A DNA stretch of 64,000 nucleotides from Novosphingobium jiangmenense. Lineage in GTDB: Bacteria; Pseudomonadota; Alphaproteobacteria; Sphingomonadales; Sphingomonadaceae. The stretch is from assembly GCF_015694345.1 (NCBI RefSeq), contig NZ_JADQDC010000005.1, forward strand, positions 134,501 to 198,500, in the 5' to 3' direction. A model generated the notes under the pieces. That model saw nothing but the letters and a program-made list of their open reading frames with translations, was not told where the DNA came from and ran no database searches. Each line of letters begins with the position of its first letter. Within the stretch, counting starts at the first letter, position 1. Positions 36,791-44,455 of this stretch are shown piece after piece. Made by a program: the position numbers and the translations under genes.

Positions 36791-36973
36791 TCAGTCGCAG
36801 CCGCCGTCACCGCAATCGCCGCTGCCGGCGTCGGTAGCCCACCACATGCCGCCGGAACCGTGGCCCTTGTCCTTGGGCCGGTCCGACGCCGGAAGCTGCG
36901 GCCGCAGCGCAATCAGCGCCAGCCCGATCACGACAATCACGATCGCCAGGAAACCCCAGAACAGCGCCGGCAT
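36791..36973 (-). CDS. Small membrane protein with Cys-bearing tail
   Basis: A 60-residue protein with one membrane helix (FWGFLAIVIVVIGLALIAL) and a hydrophilic tail ending GSGDCGDGGCD. A strong GGAGGGG ribosome site precedes the chosen ATG (MPALFWG). The two terminal Cys with Asp residues could bind a metal. No family recognised. Confidence 0.6.
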   Translation of the reverse strand: MPALFWGFLAIVIVVIGLALIALRPQLPASDRPKDKGHGSGGMWWATDAGSGDCGDGGCD

Positions 36974-37039
36974 AGGCACACCCCTCCATCCGGACGGGAG
37001 AGTGCGCGCAGTCGGCTGCGTCGTCAAACGGCGATTGCG

Positions 37040-37357
37040 TCAGGCCTGCAACATGCCGCCGATGTGCCAGCCCACCGCGCCGCCGAGCGCCACGAATTGC
37101 AGGAAGGCAATCGCCTTCAACTGGCCGACGAAGGGCTGCTTGCGCGTCTTGTGACGGAACACGCGCCGCGCGAGGAAGGCGCCGGGCGTGCCGCCGAGGA
37201 ACGCGCCCATAAGCAGGCTCGATTCGGGGGTGCGCCAGGTCCCACGCAAGGCGGCGCGCTTGTCAGACCAGAAAGCAGTGAAGGTGTGCAGGTTGACCAG
37301 CAGCAGCCAGCCGCCCGCGATCTTCAGCAGCGGCAGCTCAGCCAGCGCTTGCGGCAC
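37040..37357 (-). CDS. DUF1294 membrane protein
   Basis: A 105-residue protein with hydrophobic helices and the DUF1294 signature DKRAALRGTWRTPESSLL, then GGTPGAFLARRVFRHKT. Family function is unknown. It overlaps the end of the upstream 87-residue gene by 20 bases. Confidence 0.85.
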   Translation of the reverse strand: MPQALAELPLLKIAGGWLLLVNLHTFTAFWSDKRAALRGTWRTPESSLLMGAFLGGTPGAFLARRVFRHKTRKQPFVGQLKAIAFLQFVALGGAVGWHIGGMLQA

Positions 37358-37601
37358 GGTCTATCATATCCATGAAATCGCGCGCCGCCTCACGATCCTC
37401 GGCATCCTTGAACGCCACGTCGAGATCGGGCGCAGACCCAAGCATGTGCAGCAGCGACCACAGCCCGAACCGGCGGGCGCGGTCCTTCTCCAGCCCGAAA
37501 TCAACCAGCATCTTCTCGATCCCCGCCGCAAAGGCATCGGGGGTGACGGCGGGCAGATCATCGGTGCCGAAATAGCGGCGGAGCTGGTCGTCGAGTTGCA
37601 T
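37338..37601 (-). CDS. Small acidic protein of unknown function
   Basis: An 87-residue soluble, helical and acidic protein (GTDDLPAVTPDAFAAGIEKM; DLDVAFKDAEDREAARDFM). I do not recognise the family. It overlaps the DUF1294 gene downstream, so the two are probably co-expressed, and follows the MNT gene by 14 bases. Confidence 0.65.
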   Translation of the reverse strand: MQLDDQLRRYFGTDDLPAVTPDAFAAGIEKMLVDFGLEKDRARRFGLWSLLHMLGSAPDLDVAFKDAEDREAARDFMDMIDRAASAG

Positions 37602-37615
37602 GGGACAGCGCTATG

Positions 37616-37921
37616 TCAGAGAAGCACCACGCCGTCACGATCGATGATCGCGGCGAATTCCGGCGAGACGCTGCGGCAATCGACCAGATCGACCTTCCAC
37701 GGAAGCGCCGATTCATCGAAGGCGTCGCGCAAGGCCGCCATCAGCGAGAGCGGAAGTGCGTCAGCTGCCAGCAGCGCGAGATCGAGATCGGACCATGGCT
37801 TGGGCTGGCCCCCGGCCCTGCTGCCAAAGACTCGGACCGTTGCACCCTCAGGCAGCCACTGCCGCAGGATTGCGCGGACTTCTGCCAGTTCCTCGTCGGA
37901 GAGATGCAAAGCCGCGTTCAC
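37616..37921 (-). CDS. MNT-type minimal nucleotidyltransferase
   Basis: A 101-residue protein with the nucleotidyltransferase motif GSRAGG followed by SDLDLAL (catalytic Asp pair) and a later Asp in KVDLVD. It overlaps the preceding HEPN-type gene by four bases. Such pairs act as toxin-antitoxin modules, in which the MNT protein inactivates the HEPN RNase by AMPylation, or as HI0073/HI0074-like pairs of unclear role. Confidence 0.85.
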   Translation of the reverse strand: MNAALHLSDEELAEVRAILRQWLPEGATVRVFGSRAGGQPKPWSDLDLALLAADALPLSLMAALRDAFDESALPWKVDLVDCRSVSPEFAAIIDRDGVVLL

Positions 37922-38337
37922 GCCCGCGCCTGCAAGCGGTCCAGCAAACCGCGCGCCTCTGCCAGAAACGCCGGGATCGCGGCGACGACCTGCACTGCCT
38001 TGGCCTCGTCATAAGTGTGCGAGGTGATGTTGCGCATCTCGCGGAACGTGCGCCATTCGGCCCACTGCCCGGCGACGAGACCCTGCTCCACCCCGGTGCG
38101 GATAAGGTCAGGAAAAGTCAGCCGATCAATCGCCTCTGGATTGGCGGCCCCCTCCTCCAGCGCACGGCGGAGCATCTTGTGGGCAAGGTCATACGTGAAT
38201 TCGAACCGCTGGATCAGCCCGTCACGAATCTGCGTGTCGCTTTCGTCGGTACGGAATCGCGCGAGGCCCTCGTCGAGTCGGGCGACGGCATTTGCGAGGG
38301 GAGAGAAGTCCAGCGGCATGGTAGAGCCATGTGCCAT
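37918..38337 (-). CDS. HEPN-type protein (HI0074-like nucleotidyltransferase partner)
   Basis: A 139-residue all-helical protein: GLIQRFEFTYDLAHKMLRRA, then EMRNITSHTYDEAKA. RNxxSH matches the RNase motif of HEPN domains (Rx4H). It is the first gene of the pair with the MNT gene. Starts at 38337 (MAHGSTMPLDF) or 38319 (MPLDF) are possible; no clear ribosome site separates them. Toxin activity is inferred from the family. Confidence 0.82.
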   Translation of the reverse strand: MAHGSTMPLDFSPLANAVARLDEGLARFRTDESDTQIRDGLIQRFEFTYDLAHKMLRRALEEGAANPEAIDRLTFPDLIRTGVEQGLVAGQWAEWRTFREMRNITSHTYDEAKAVQVVAAIPAFLAEARGLLDRLQARA

Positions 38338-38367
38338 CATTAGCAGGTTGGGGGCAAGAGCGCCCCT

Positions 38368-38463
38368 TTCTTCCCCCCTCCCGCAAGCGGGAAGGCGCTC
38401 CCGTTTCTTCCCCCCTCCCGCAGGCGGGAGGGGTTGGGGGTGGGCATTCGCCGAACAGGCGAA
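38368..38463 (+). repeat. GC-rich hairpin repeat, copies 2 (partial) and 3
   Basis: A truncated copy (38368-38393, TCCCGC-AA-GCGGGA) is followed by a full one. In the full copy CCCCTCCCGC/GCGGGAGGGG (38412-38433) leads through GTTGGGGGTGGGCA to a second hairpin TTCGCC-GAACA-GGCGAA (38447-38463). Confidence 0.85.
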
Positions 38464-38535
38464 CCGAAACCAGAACCCACCATTTCCGCACCATCCAACC
38501 TTGCCCCCGCGCCAACCGGAGGCAACCTTGCGCCC

Positions 38536-38922
38536 ATGCGCGAGTTCAAACCCCGCAACACCGTCCGCGCGCGCACTCTCCGCCGCGAGGCAACGCCGAT
38601 GGAGCGCAAGCTGTGGCGCTGTCTTTCCGGCAGTGCACTGGGCGCAAAGTTCAGCCGCCAGATGCCCGTCGGCCCCTACTTCGCCGATTTCCTCTGCCGG
38701 GACCTGATGATCGTGGTGGAGCTTGACGGTTACAGCCACGACCTGCGGCCTGAGCACGACGCCGCGCGCGATCGCTGGATGGCGCAGGCGGGCTATCAGG
38801 TGCTGCGCTTCACCAACGCCGATGTGCACGGGAACGTCGAAGGCGTGGCGACCGCCATTCGCCTGGCCGTCGATGCCCGGCGCTTAGGGTTTGTCCGGCT
38901 AACGCCGGATGCCCACCCCTAA
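38536..38922 (+). CDS. DUF559 (Vsr-like nuclease-fold) protein
   Basis: A 128-residue protein of the DUF559 family, which shares the restriction-endonuclease-like fold with Vsr. Key stretches are TPMERKLWRCLSG, GPYFADFLC and VVELDGYSHD, with the Asp and Glu of a PD-(D/E)xK-like site. The ATG encoding MREFKPRN is chosen. Its last codons (LTPDAHP, stop) lie inside a repeat copy, so the gene is bracketed by repeats on both sides. Family function is unsettled. Confidence 0.85.
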   Translation: MREFKPRNTVRARTLRREATPMERKLWRCLSGSALGAKFSRQMPVGPYFADFLCRDLMIVVELDGYSHDLRPEHDAARDRWMAQAGYQVLRFTNADVHGNVEGVATAIRLAVDARRLGFVRLTPDAHP

Positions 38923-38944
38923 CCCCTCCCGCCTGCGGGAGGGG
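38894..38944 (-). repeat. GC-rich hairpin repeat, copy 4 (inverted)
   Basis: Read on the minus strand: CCCCTCCCGC-AG-GCGGGAGGGG, then TTAGGGGTGGGCA, then a second hairpin TCCGGC-GTTA-GCCGGA. It overlaps the 3' end of the DUF559 gene and opposes copies 3 and 5. Confidence 0.85.
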
Positions 38945-38973
38945 GACAAGAACACCGCCGCGCCACAGGAAAC

Positions 38974-39036
38974 CCTTCCTTCTCCCCTCCCGCAAGCGGG
39001 AGGGGCCGGGGGTGGGCATTTGAATAGCGTCAAATG
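38974..39036 (+). repeat. GC-rich hairpin repeat, copy 5
   Basis: CCCCTCCCGC-AA-GCGGGAGGGG (38984-39005), then CCGGGGGTGGG, then a second hairpin CATTTGA-ATAGCG-TCAAATG (39017-39036). The stop codon of the opposing AT-rich gene falls in the last arm. Confidence 0.85.
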
Positions 39037-39620
39037 ATACTGCGCCAAAAGATGTAGAATATGGAAACTACCCCAACGAGCATCAGAAAGACTGCTGAGG
39101 CATTAAACCATGCAGGAAATTGCCTCTGATGCACGACTGGAACGTACTTTGCCACACAATCGGCACTTCTGACCGAATCAATATTCGGTCCGTTCAATAT
39201 CTGAACTGTTATGACTTCTTTTGGAGCGATAAAATTTATCTTTAAGACCCAATTCCCGTGTGAGTTCATCTCTGCTGAGTGGGAAACTGGAGGAACGAGA
39301 GTGTATCCCGCAGGTGGTCCGGCCGATGCTATGACTTCAACATCTGTTGCGGCCAATCGGCCAAGATTCTGAATCATGACTTGACCTGAGCGCAGCTGCA
39401 CTGGGATCGGATCACCGTCATTTTTTAAGGTAAAGAATGTCGATGGAGGACTGAAAAAAACTAGCCTCACTCGGCCTTGCAAAACCTTCGCAGCCCAAAC
39501 TGAAAAAATTGTACTTAGCGCCGAAAGCAGCGCTGAAATTCCTTCAGTTGAATTGAGAAATGTCTGCAGCAAATGTGTACCTCTAGCTGGGAGCGCGAGG
39601 GGCCTAGCCCCTCGCATCAA
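39030..39620 (-). CDS. AT-rich orphan membrane-associated protein
   Basis: A protein of up to 196 residues with a hydrophobic helix near 25-48 (ISALLSALSTIFSVWAAKVL), a soluble beta-rich middle resembling an immunoglobulin-like fold (QVMIQNLGRLAATDVEVIAS) and a C-terminal helix (AVFLMLVGVVSIFYIFW). Base composition is strikingly AT-rich against its neighbours, which points to recent transfer. The true start may be internal, because the first 17 residues look like ordinary GC-rich sequence. No family recognised; it lies between repeat copy 5 and nrdB. Confidence 0.6.
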   Translation of the reverse strand: MMRGARPLALPARGTHLLQTFLNSTEGISALLSALSTIFSVWAAKVLQGRVRLVFFSPPSTFFTLKNDGDPIPVQLRSGQVMIQNLGRLAATDVEVIASAGPPAGYTLVPPVSHSAEMNSHGNWVLKINFIAPKEVITVQILNGPNIDSVRSADCVAKYVPVVHQRQFPAWFNASAVFLMLVGVVSIFYIFWRSII

Positions 39621-39649
39621 TCCCTTCTTACCTCTTCACCCCCCAAACC

Positions 39650-40705
39650 TCACTCCGCCGCAATCCCCGCAGCGCCGAACATGTCAACATCCACCTCAAC
39701 CGGCGCTTCCACGTTCGCCGCCGACTTGGCGCTGCGGCGCTTGTCGAAGCTGCTCCACACCGTGTTCCAGTCGCCCTTCGTTGCCGCCTTCGAGTATTCC
39801 GTGGCGCGGGTTTCGAAGAAGTTGGCGTGTTCGACGCCGTTGAGCAGCGGGGCGAGCCAGGGGAGCGGGTGGTCTTCGATCATGTAGATCGCGGGCAGGC
39901 CGAGCTGGCTCAGGCGCCAGTCGGCGATGTAGCGGATGTAGCGCTTGATTTCCTTGGCGCTCATGCCCGGGACAGGGCCCTGTTCAAAGGCAAGGTCGAT
40001 GAAGGCGTCTTCGAGGCGCACCGTCTTCTGGCAGCAGTCGATGATGTCTTCCTTCACCGCCTTGGTCAGGCAGCCGCGCTCCTTGACGAAGGCGTGGAAC
40101 AGGCGGGTGATGCCTTCGCAGTGGAGCGATTCATCGCGGACCGACCACGAGACGATCTGGCCCATGCCCTTCATCTTGTTGAAGCGCGGGAAGTTCATCA
40201 GCATCGCGAACGAGGCGAAGAGCTGCAGCCCTTCGGTGAAGCCGCCGAACATGGCGAGCGTGCGGGCGATGTCCTCGTCGTTGTCGACGCCGAAGGTCTG
40301 CAGGTAATCGTGCTTGGCCTTCAGCTCCTCGTATTCGAGGAACATGCCGTATTCGCTCTCGGGCATGCCGATGGTGTCTAACAGGTGCGAATAGGCGGCG
40401 ATGTGCACCGTCTCCATGTTGGAGAAGGCGGCGAGCATCATCTTGACCTCGGTCGGCTTGAACACGCGGCCGTACTGTTCGTGGTAGCAGTTCTGCACTT
40501 CCACGTCGGCCTGGGTGAAGAAGCGGAAGATCTGCGTCAGCAGGTTGCGCTCATGATCCGAGATCTTCTGCGCCCAGTCGCGGCAATCCTCGCCCAGCGG
40601 CACTTCCTCGGGCATCCAGTGGATCTGCTGCTGGCGCTTCCAGAACTCGTAGGCCCAGGGATATTCGAAGGGCTTGTAGGTGGGGCGGGCTTCAAGAAGG
40701 GGCAT
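39650..40705 (-). CDS. nrdB: Ribonucleotide reductase class I small subunit
   Basis: A 351-residue subunit holding the diiron-tyrosyl radical cofactor. Ligand stretches are ADVEVQNCYHEQYG, METVHIAAYSHLL (with the candidate radical Tyr) and SVRDESLHCEG. The C-terminal tail (MFGAAGIAAE) would dock on the large subunit. nrdA lies about 1.7 kb upstream on the same strand, separated by a PepSY gene and an opposing DUF2171 gene, so the subunits are not in one operon here. Confidence 0.95.
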   Translation of the reverse strand: MPLLEARPTYKPFEYPWAYEFWKRQQQIHWMPEEVPLGEDCRDWAQKISDHERNLLTQIFRFFTQADVEVQNCYHEQYGRVFKPTEVKMMLAAFSNMETVHIAAYSHLLDTIGMPESEYGMFLEYEELKAKHDYLQTFGVDNDEDIARTLAMFGGFTEGLQLFASFAMLMNFPRFNKMKGMGQIVSWSVRDESLHCEGITRLFHAFVKERGCLTKAVKEDIIDCCQKTVRLEDAFIDLAFEQGPVPGMSAKEIKRYIRYIADWRLSQLGLPAIYMIEDHPLPWLAPLLNGVEHANFFETRATEYSKAATKGDWNTVWSSFDKRRSAKSAANVEAPVEVDVDMFGAAGIAAE

Positions 40706-40978
40706 GGGGCTGGTCCTGTGCTGATTCTGTCAATGTAAGGTCTGATGCGGCCGGGCAAAAGCGCGCGTGGGGCCTTTGCGGGGGATAGTGGCGGGGTTTT
40801 CCACGCCCATGAATCGTGTCCTTTGGGGCAGGAACCCTCGGCCCGGCGACAGGGGCCATCGGACTGGCGCGGCGCCGGGTTTCCGGGCGGAACGGCGGGT
40901 GCGGCGGGCGGTTGTGAGAGCAAGGGCGCGCGGATCGCTGCGCCCACGCGACACCACTGAAATCGCAGGAGAATTGCC

Positions 40979-41539
40979 ATGGGCGAGTATGAGCCGAACG
41001 ATTCCCGCAACGTCACCGGCGCCAATGCCGGAGAGCGGCAGCAGCAACAGCAGGGCGGCACCGGACAGGCGGACCGGCAGGAAGGCATCCGCAGCCCCGG
41101 CGGCGCAGACCAGCAGACCGGCGGCGACCGCTGGAGCGGCGACTACACCGGTGGCCAGATGGGCCAGCAGTCGGAACGGCAGAACCAGGGCCCGATGAGC
41201 TCGCGCTCCGACAATTCCGGCACCGAGGGGCAACAGGTGCAATTCGATGCCGGGCAGGGTCAGATGGGTGGGGGTCAGATGGGAAGCGGCCAGATGGCCG
41301 GCATCCGCGAGCACATGGAAGTGATCGGCGCGGACGGCGTCCACATCGGCACCGTCGACGGCGTCGAGGGTGGCCGGATCAAGCTGACGCGCAAGGATTC
41401 GGACGCAGGCTTTGAAGGCGGAACCCATTCGGGCCACCATCATTACCTCTCCACCGGGCTCGTTGCCGAAATCGAGGGCGACAAGGTGCGCCTCTCCGCC
41501 AATGGCGATGTCGCCTGGGGCATGCTGGAAGAAGAATAA
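40979..41539 (+). CDS. DUF2171 protein with disordered Gly/Gln-rich N-terminus
   Basis: A 186-residue protein. Residues 1-105 are low-complexity and rich in Gln, Gly, Ser and Asn, including QMGGGQMGSGQMAG. The C-terminal 75 residues form the DUF2171 domain (IREHMEVIGADGVHIGTVDG, then GHHHYLSTGLVAEIEGDKVRL), a PRC-barrel-like fold. Unknown function, possibly stress related. It is opposed to both neighbours and has its own terminator. Confidence 0.85.
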   Translation: MGEYEPNDSRNVTGANAGERQQQQQGGTGQADRQEGIRSPGGADQQTGGDRWSGDYTGGQMGQQSERQNQGPMSSRSDNSGTEGQQVQFDAGQGQMGGGQMGSGQMAGIREHMEVIGADGVHIGTVDGVEGGRIKLTRKDSDAGFEGGTHSGHHHYLSTGLVAEIEGDKVRLSANGDVAWGMLEEE

Positions 41540-41650
41540 GTCCGGCCAGTTTACGTCCGGAAAGGCTGCGAGGCATTTTCGCCGTCCGTCTCCGGACCGC
41601 AAGAACGTCCCGCCCCCTTCGGGACCAGGTCGTGCCACGCGACCGGAGAG

Positions 41651-41677
41651 CGCTCCGCCGAAAGGCGGGGCGTTTTT
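41651..41677 (+). terminator. Intrinsic terminator after the DUF2171 gene
   Basis: CGCTCCGCC-GAAA-GGCGGGGCG with a GAAA tetraloop and a run of five T. Confidence 0.85.
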
Positions 41678-41734
41678 CTTGTTCGTTGGGTGCGCCTTCC
41701 GCATCCGCAGAAGGCTTGCGGTGCCGACCCGCTC

Positions 41735-41782
41735 CCCCGGCCCGGCCACCCAGAGCATACCTGCGAGGTAGCCGGGCCGGGG
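41735..41782. repeat. Perfect 12-bp inverted repeat in the convergent gap
   Basis: CCCCGGCCCGGC (41735-41746) and GCCGGGCCGGGG (41771-41782) enclose 24 bases. The 281-base gap between the DUF2171 and PepSY genes otherwise holds no gene. It may end minus-strand transcription from the PepSY gene. Confidence 0.6.
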
Positions 41783-41820
41783 CAGCGACCCGACACCGCG
41801 TCCAAAGCTTGTGCTTCTAA

Positions 41821-42198
41821 TTACTTCCAGAACCAGCCGGGCTTGAGGCTGCGGACCTTGCGGTTCTTCCACATCGAGAAGTACATCCACAGGCCCGAAA
41901 TGCTGAAGAACAGCAGCGCGAAGCCGGTCATCAGCGAGATCGCCGTGCCGAGCGGCCCGAATTCCTCGCCCGAATGCAGGTGGTGAAACCAGCCGACCAG
42001 CGACTTCATGCCGCCCGGAGGCGCCTTGGGACGGCACATCATGGTTTCGGGGCAGACGAAGCCCTGCGGAACCGGCGGTGGCCCGGCCTGCTCGCCCGAC
42101 GGCCAGAGCGCCGTCACGTGACTGGCGACGCCGGTAAACGCCATCCAGATCATGAAGACCCCGAAGAACACCGTGATCCAGCGGTGCCACTTGCGCAT
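41821..42198 (-). CDS. PepSY-associated membrane protein
   Basis: A 125-residue protein: MRKWHRWITVFFGVFMIWMA, a membrane helix, then a periplasmic segment with two Cys, the motif WFHHLHSGEEFGPLG and a second helix (LMTGFALLFFSISGLWMYF) with a basic tail. This is the short PepSY-TM type often linked to TonB receptors and iron uptake. Upstream, GATAATGCGAATTGATC around 42215 loosely resembles a Fur-type site, but it is too degenerate to claim. Confidence 0.82.
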   Translation of the reverse strand: MRKWHRWITVFFGVFMIWMAFTGVASHVTALWPSGEQAGPPPVPQGFVCPETMMCRPKAPPGGMKSLVGWFHHLHSGEEFGPLGTAISLMTGFALLFFSISGLWMYFSMWKNRKVRSLKPGWFWK

Positions 42199-42442
42199 GA
42201 AACGAACCCCTTTGATAATGCGAATTGATCGCAAGAATAGACAAAGCCGCCTTAGCGGGCCTGACTGGGATCGTGCAAGCACAAGTCTTGTCGCGGATTG
42301 TCGCAGGGGTGCGCCAGCCGCAAAGTGTCGCGGGGTGTAACGGGGATGTGCTGTCCGGCAGTCGGTCTGACGTCTTGTGACGCACGGAGACTGCCGGACG
42401 GAGCATGGTTCGCCTAAGCGAGGGGCAGGACTGGCACCACCA

Positions 42443-44455
42443 TCACTGGCAGGCCAGGCATTCCTCGTAGTCGGTCTGGCCGGCCGACAGTTCGATCTTC
42501 GGGGCCTCGGCGGTGTTGTCCGCTTCGACGCCGCCGGCAAAGCCTGCGCGCTGGACCGACTTGGAGCGGAGGTAATAGAGGCTCTTGATGCCCTTCTCCC
42601 ACGCCTGGAAGTGGAGCATCATCAGGTCCCACTTGTCGACGTCGGCCGGGATGTAGAGGTTCAGCGACTGGGCCTGGTCGATGTAGGGCGTGCGGTCCGC
42701 CGCGAATTCGAGCAGCCAGCGCTGATCGATCTCGAAGCTGGTCTTGAACACGGCCTTTTCCTCGGGGCTCAGGAAATCGAGGTGCTGGACCGAGCCGCCC
42801 TGTTCGAGGATCGAGTTCCACACGTTGGTGGAATCCTTGCTCTTCGCCGCGAGCAGCTTCTTGAGATAGGGGTTCTCGACCACGAACGAGCCCGACAGGG
42901 TCTTGTGCGTGTAGATGTTGGCCGGGATCGGCTCGATGCAGGCAGACGTGCCGCCGCAGATGATCGAGATCGACGCGGTCGGCGCGATTGCCATCTTGCA
43001 GCTGAAGCGCTGCATCACGCCCATTTCGGCAGCGTCCGGGCACGCGCCGCGTTCCTGCGCGAGCAGGATCGAAGCCTCGTCCGCCTTGGCGGCGATGTGC
43101 TTGAACATCTTGAGGTTCCACGCCTTGGCCATCGCGCTCTCGAAGGCGATGCCCTTGAGCTGGAGGAAGGAGTGGAAGCCCATCACGCCCATGCCGACCG
43201 AGCGTTCGCGCGCGGCGGAATACTTGGCGCGGGCCATCTCGTCGGGCGCGCGGTCGATATAATCCTGCAGCACGTTGTCGAGGAAGCGCAGCACGTCCTC
43301 GATGAAGCGCTTGTCGCCGTTCCACTCGTCCCAGGTCTCGAGGTTGAGCGAGGACAGGCAGCACACCGCGGTGCGATCGTTGCCGAGGTGGTCGCGGCCC
43401 GTCGGCAGGGTGATTTCCGAGCAGAGGTTCGAGGTCGAGACCTTGAGGCCCAGTTCGCGGTGATGCTTGGGCATCATGCGGTTCACCGTGTCGTTGAACA
43501 CGATGTAGGGCTCGCCCGTGGCGAGGCGGGTTTCGACGAGCTTCTGGAACAGCGAGCGCGCGTCGACGGTGCTGCGCACCGAGCCGTCCTTCGGCGAGCG
43601 CAGGTGGAATTCGGCGCCATCGCGCACGGCTTCCATGAACTCGTCGGTCAGCAGCACGCCATGGTGCAGGTTCAGCGCCTTGCGGTTGAAGTCACCGCTA
43701 GGCTTGCGGATTTCGAGGAACTCCTCGATCTCGGGGTGCGAGACGTCAAGGTAGCAGGCGGCCGAGCCACGGCGCAGCGAGCCCTGGCTGATCGCCAGCG
43801 TCAGCGAATCCATCACGCGCACGAAGGGGATGATGCCGCTGGTCTTGCCGTTGAGGCCGACAGATTCGCCGATACCGCGGACCTTGCCCCAATAGGTGCC
43901 GATGCCGCCGCCGCGCGAGGCGAGCCAGACGTTCTCGTTCCAGGTGGCAACGATGCCTTCGAGGCTGTCATCGACCGAGTTGAGGTAGCACGAGATCGGC
44001 AATCCGCGCCCGGTGCCGCCGTTCGAAAGCACCGGCGTTGCCGGCATGAACCACAGCTTCGAGATGTAGTCGTAGAGGCGCTGGGCGTGCTCCTGATCGT
44101 CGGCATAGGCATCGGCCACGCGCGCGAACAGGTCCTGATACTTCTCGCCCGGAAGCAGGTAGCGGTCGTCGAGCGTGTCCTTGCCGAAATCGGTCAGGCG
44201 CGCATCGCGGCTGTCGTCAGTGACGATGGTGAAGCGGCGCGGATTGACCTTCTTGGAATCGCTGACCGGTGCCGCCGCGACTGCGGCCGCCGCAACCGTT
44301 GCCGCCATGCCCGCGACGAGCGCGTCGCTGCCTGCGTCCTTGCTGTTCATGTCGAGCGCCTTTGCTTCACCGCCAGCGGCTGCTGCAGCGTCTGCAAGTG
44401 CCAGTTCGTCCTGCGCAACCACGGAGCCGTCTCCAGTCCTGAAATCCACGTTCAA
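42443..44455 (-). CDS. nrdA: Ribonucleotide reductase class I large subunit
   Basis: A 670-residue catalytic subunit. The active-site Cys of the first strand is in LPISCYLNS, the NxCxE triad in NLCSEITLP, and the radical-transfer and C-terminal redox Cys pair in EECLACQ. The N-terminus is an Ala-rich tail (about 1-70) with no recognisable ATP-cone, so the usual dATP activity switch appears absent; E. coli NrdA is about 90 residues longer at this end. The upstream region carries a near-palindromic operator candidate. Confidence 0.95.
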   Translation of the reverse strand: MNVDFRTGDGSVVAQDELALADAAAAAGGEAKALDMNSKDAGSDALVAGMAATVAAAAVAAAPVSDSKKVNPRRFTIVTDDSRDARLTDFGKDTLDDRYLLPGEKYQDLFARVADAYADDQEHAQRLYDYISKLWFMPATPVLSNGGTGRGLPISCYLNSVDDSLEGIVATWNENVWLASRGGGIGTYWGKVRGIGESVGLNGKTSGIIPFVRVMDSLTLAISQGSLRRGSAACYLDVSHPEIEEFLEIRKPSGDFNRKALNLHHGVLLTDEFMEAVRDGAEFHLRSPKDGSVRSTVDARSLFQKLVETRLATGEPYIVFNDTVNRMMPKHHRELGLKVSTSNLCSEITLPTGRDHLGNDRTAVCCLSSLNLETWDEWNGDKRFIEDVLRFLDNVLQDYIDRAPDEMARAKYSAARERSVGMGVMGFHSFLQLKGIAFESAMAKAWNLKMFKHIAAKADEASILLAQERGACPDAAEMGVMQRFSCKMAIAPTASISIICGGTSACIEPIPANIYTHKTLSGSFVVENPYLKKLLAAKSKDSTNVWNSILEQGGSVQHLDFLSPEEKAVFKTSFEIDQRWLLEFAADRTPYIDQAQSLNLYIPADVDKWDLMMLHFQAWEKGIKSLYYLRSKSVQRAGFAGGVEADNTAEAPKIELSAGQTDYEECLACQ

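Noticed and set aside
38366..39036. CRISPR-like array
   Set aside because: The repeats are few, in both orientations and irregularly spaced, and one interval contains a gene.
42199..42442. Fur box upstream of the PepSY gene
   Set aside because: GATAATGCGAATTGATC matches the Fur consensus only in part; too weak to list as a site.
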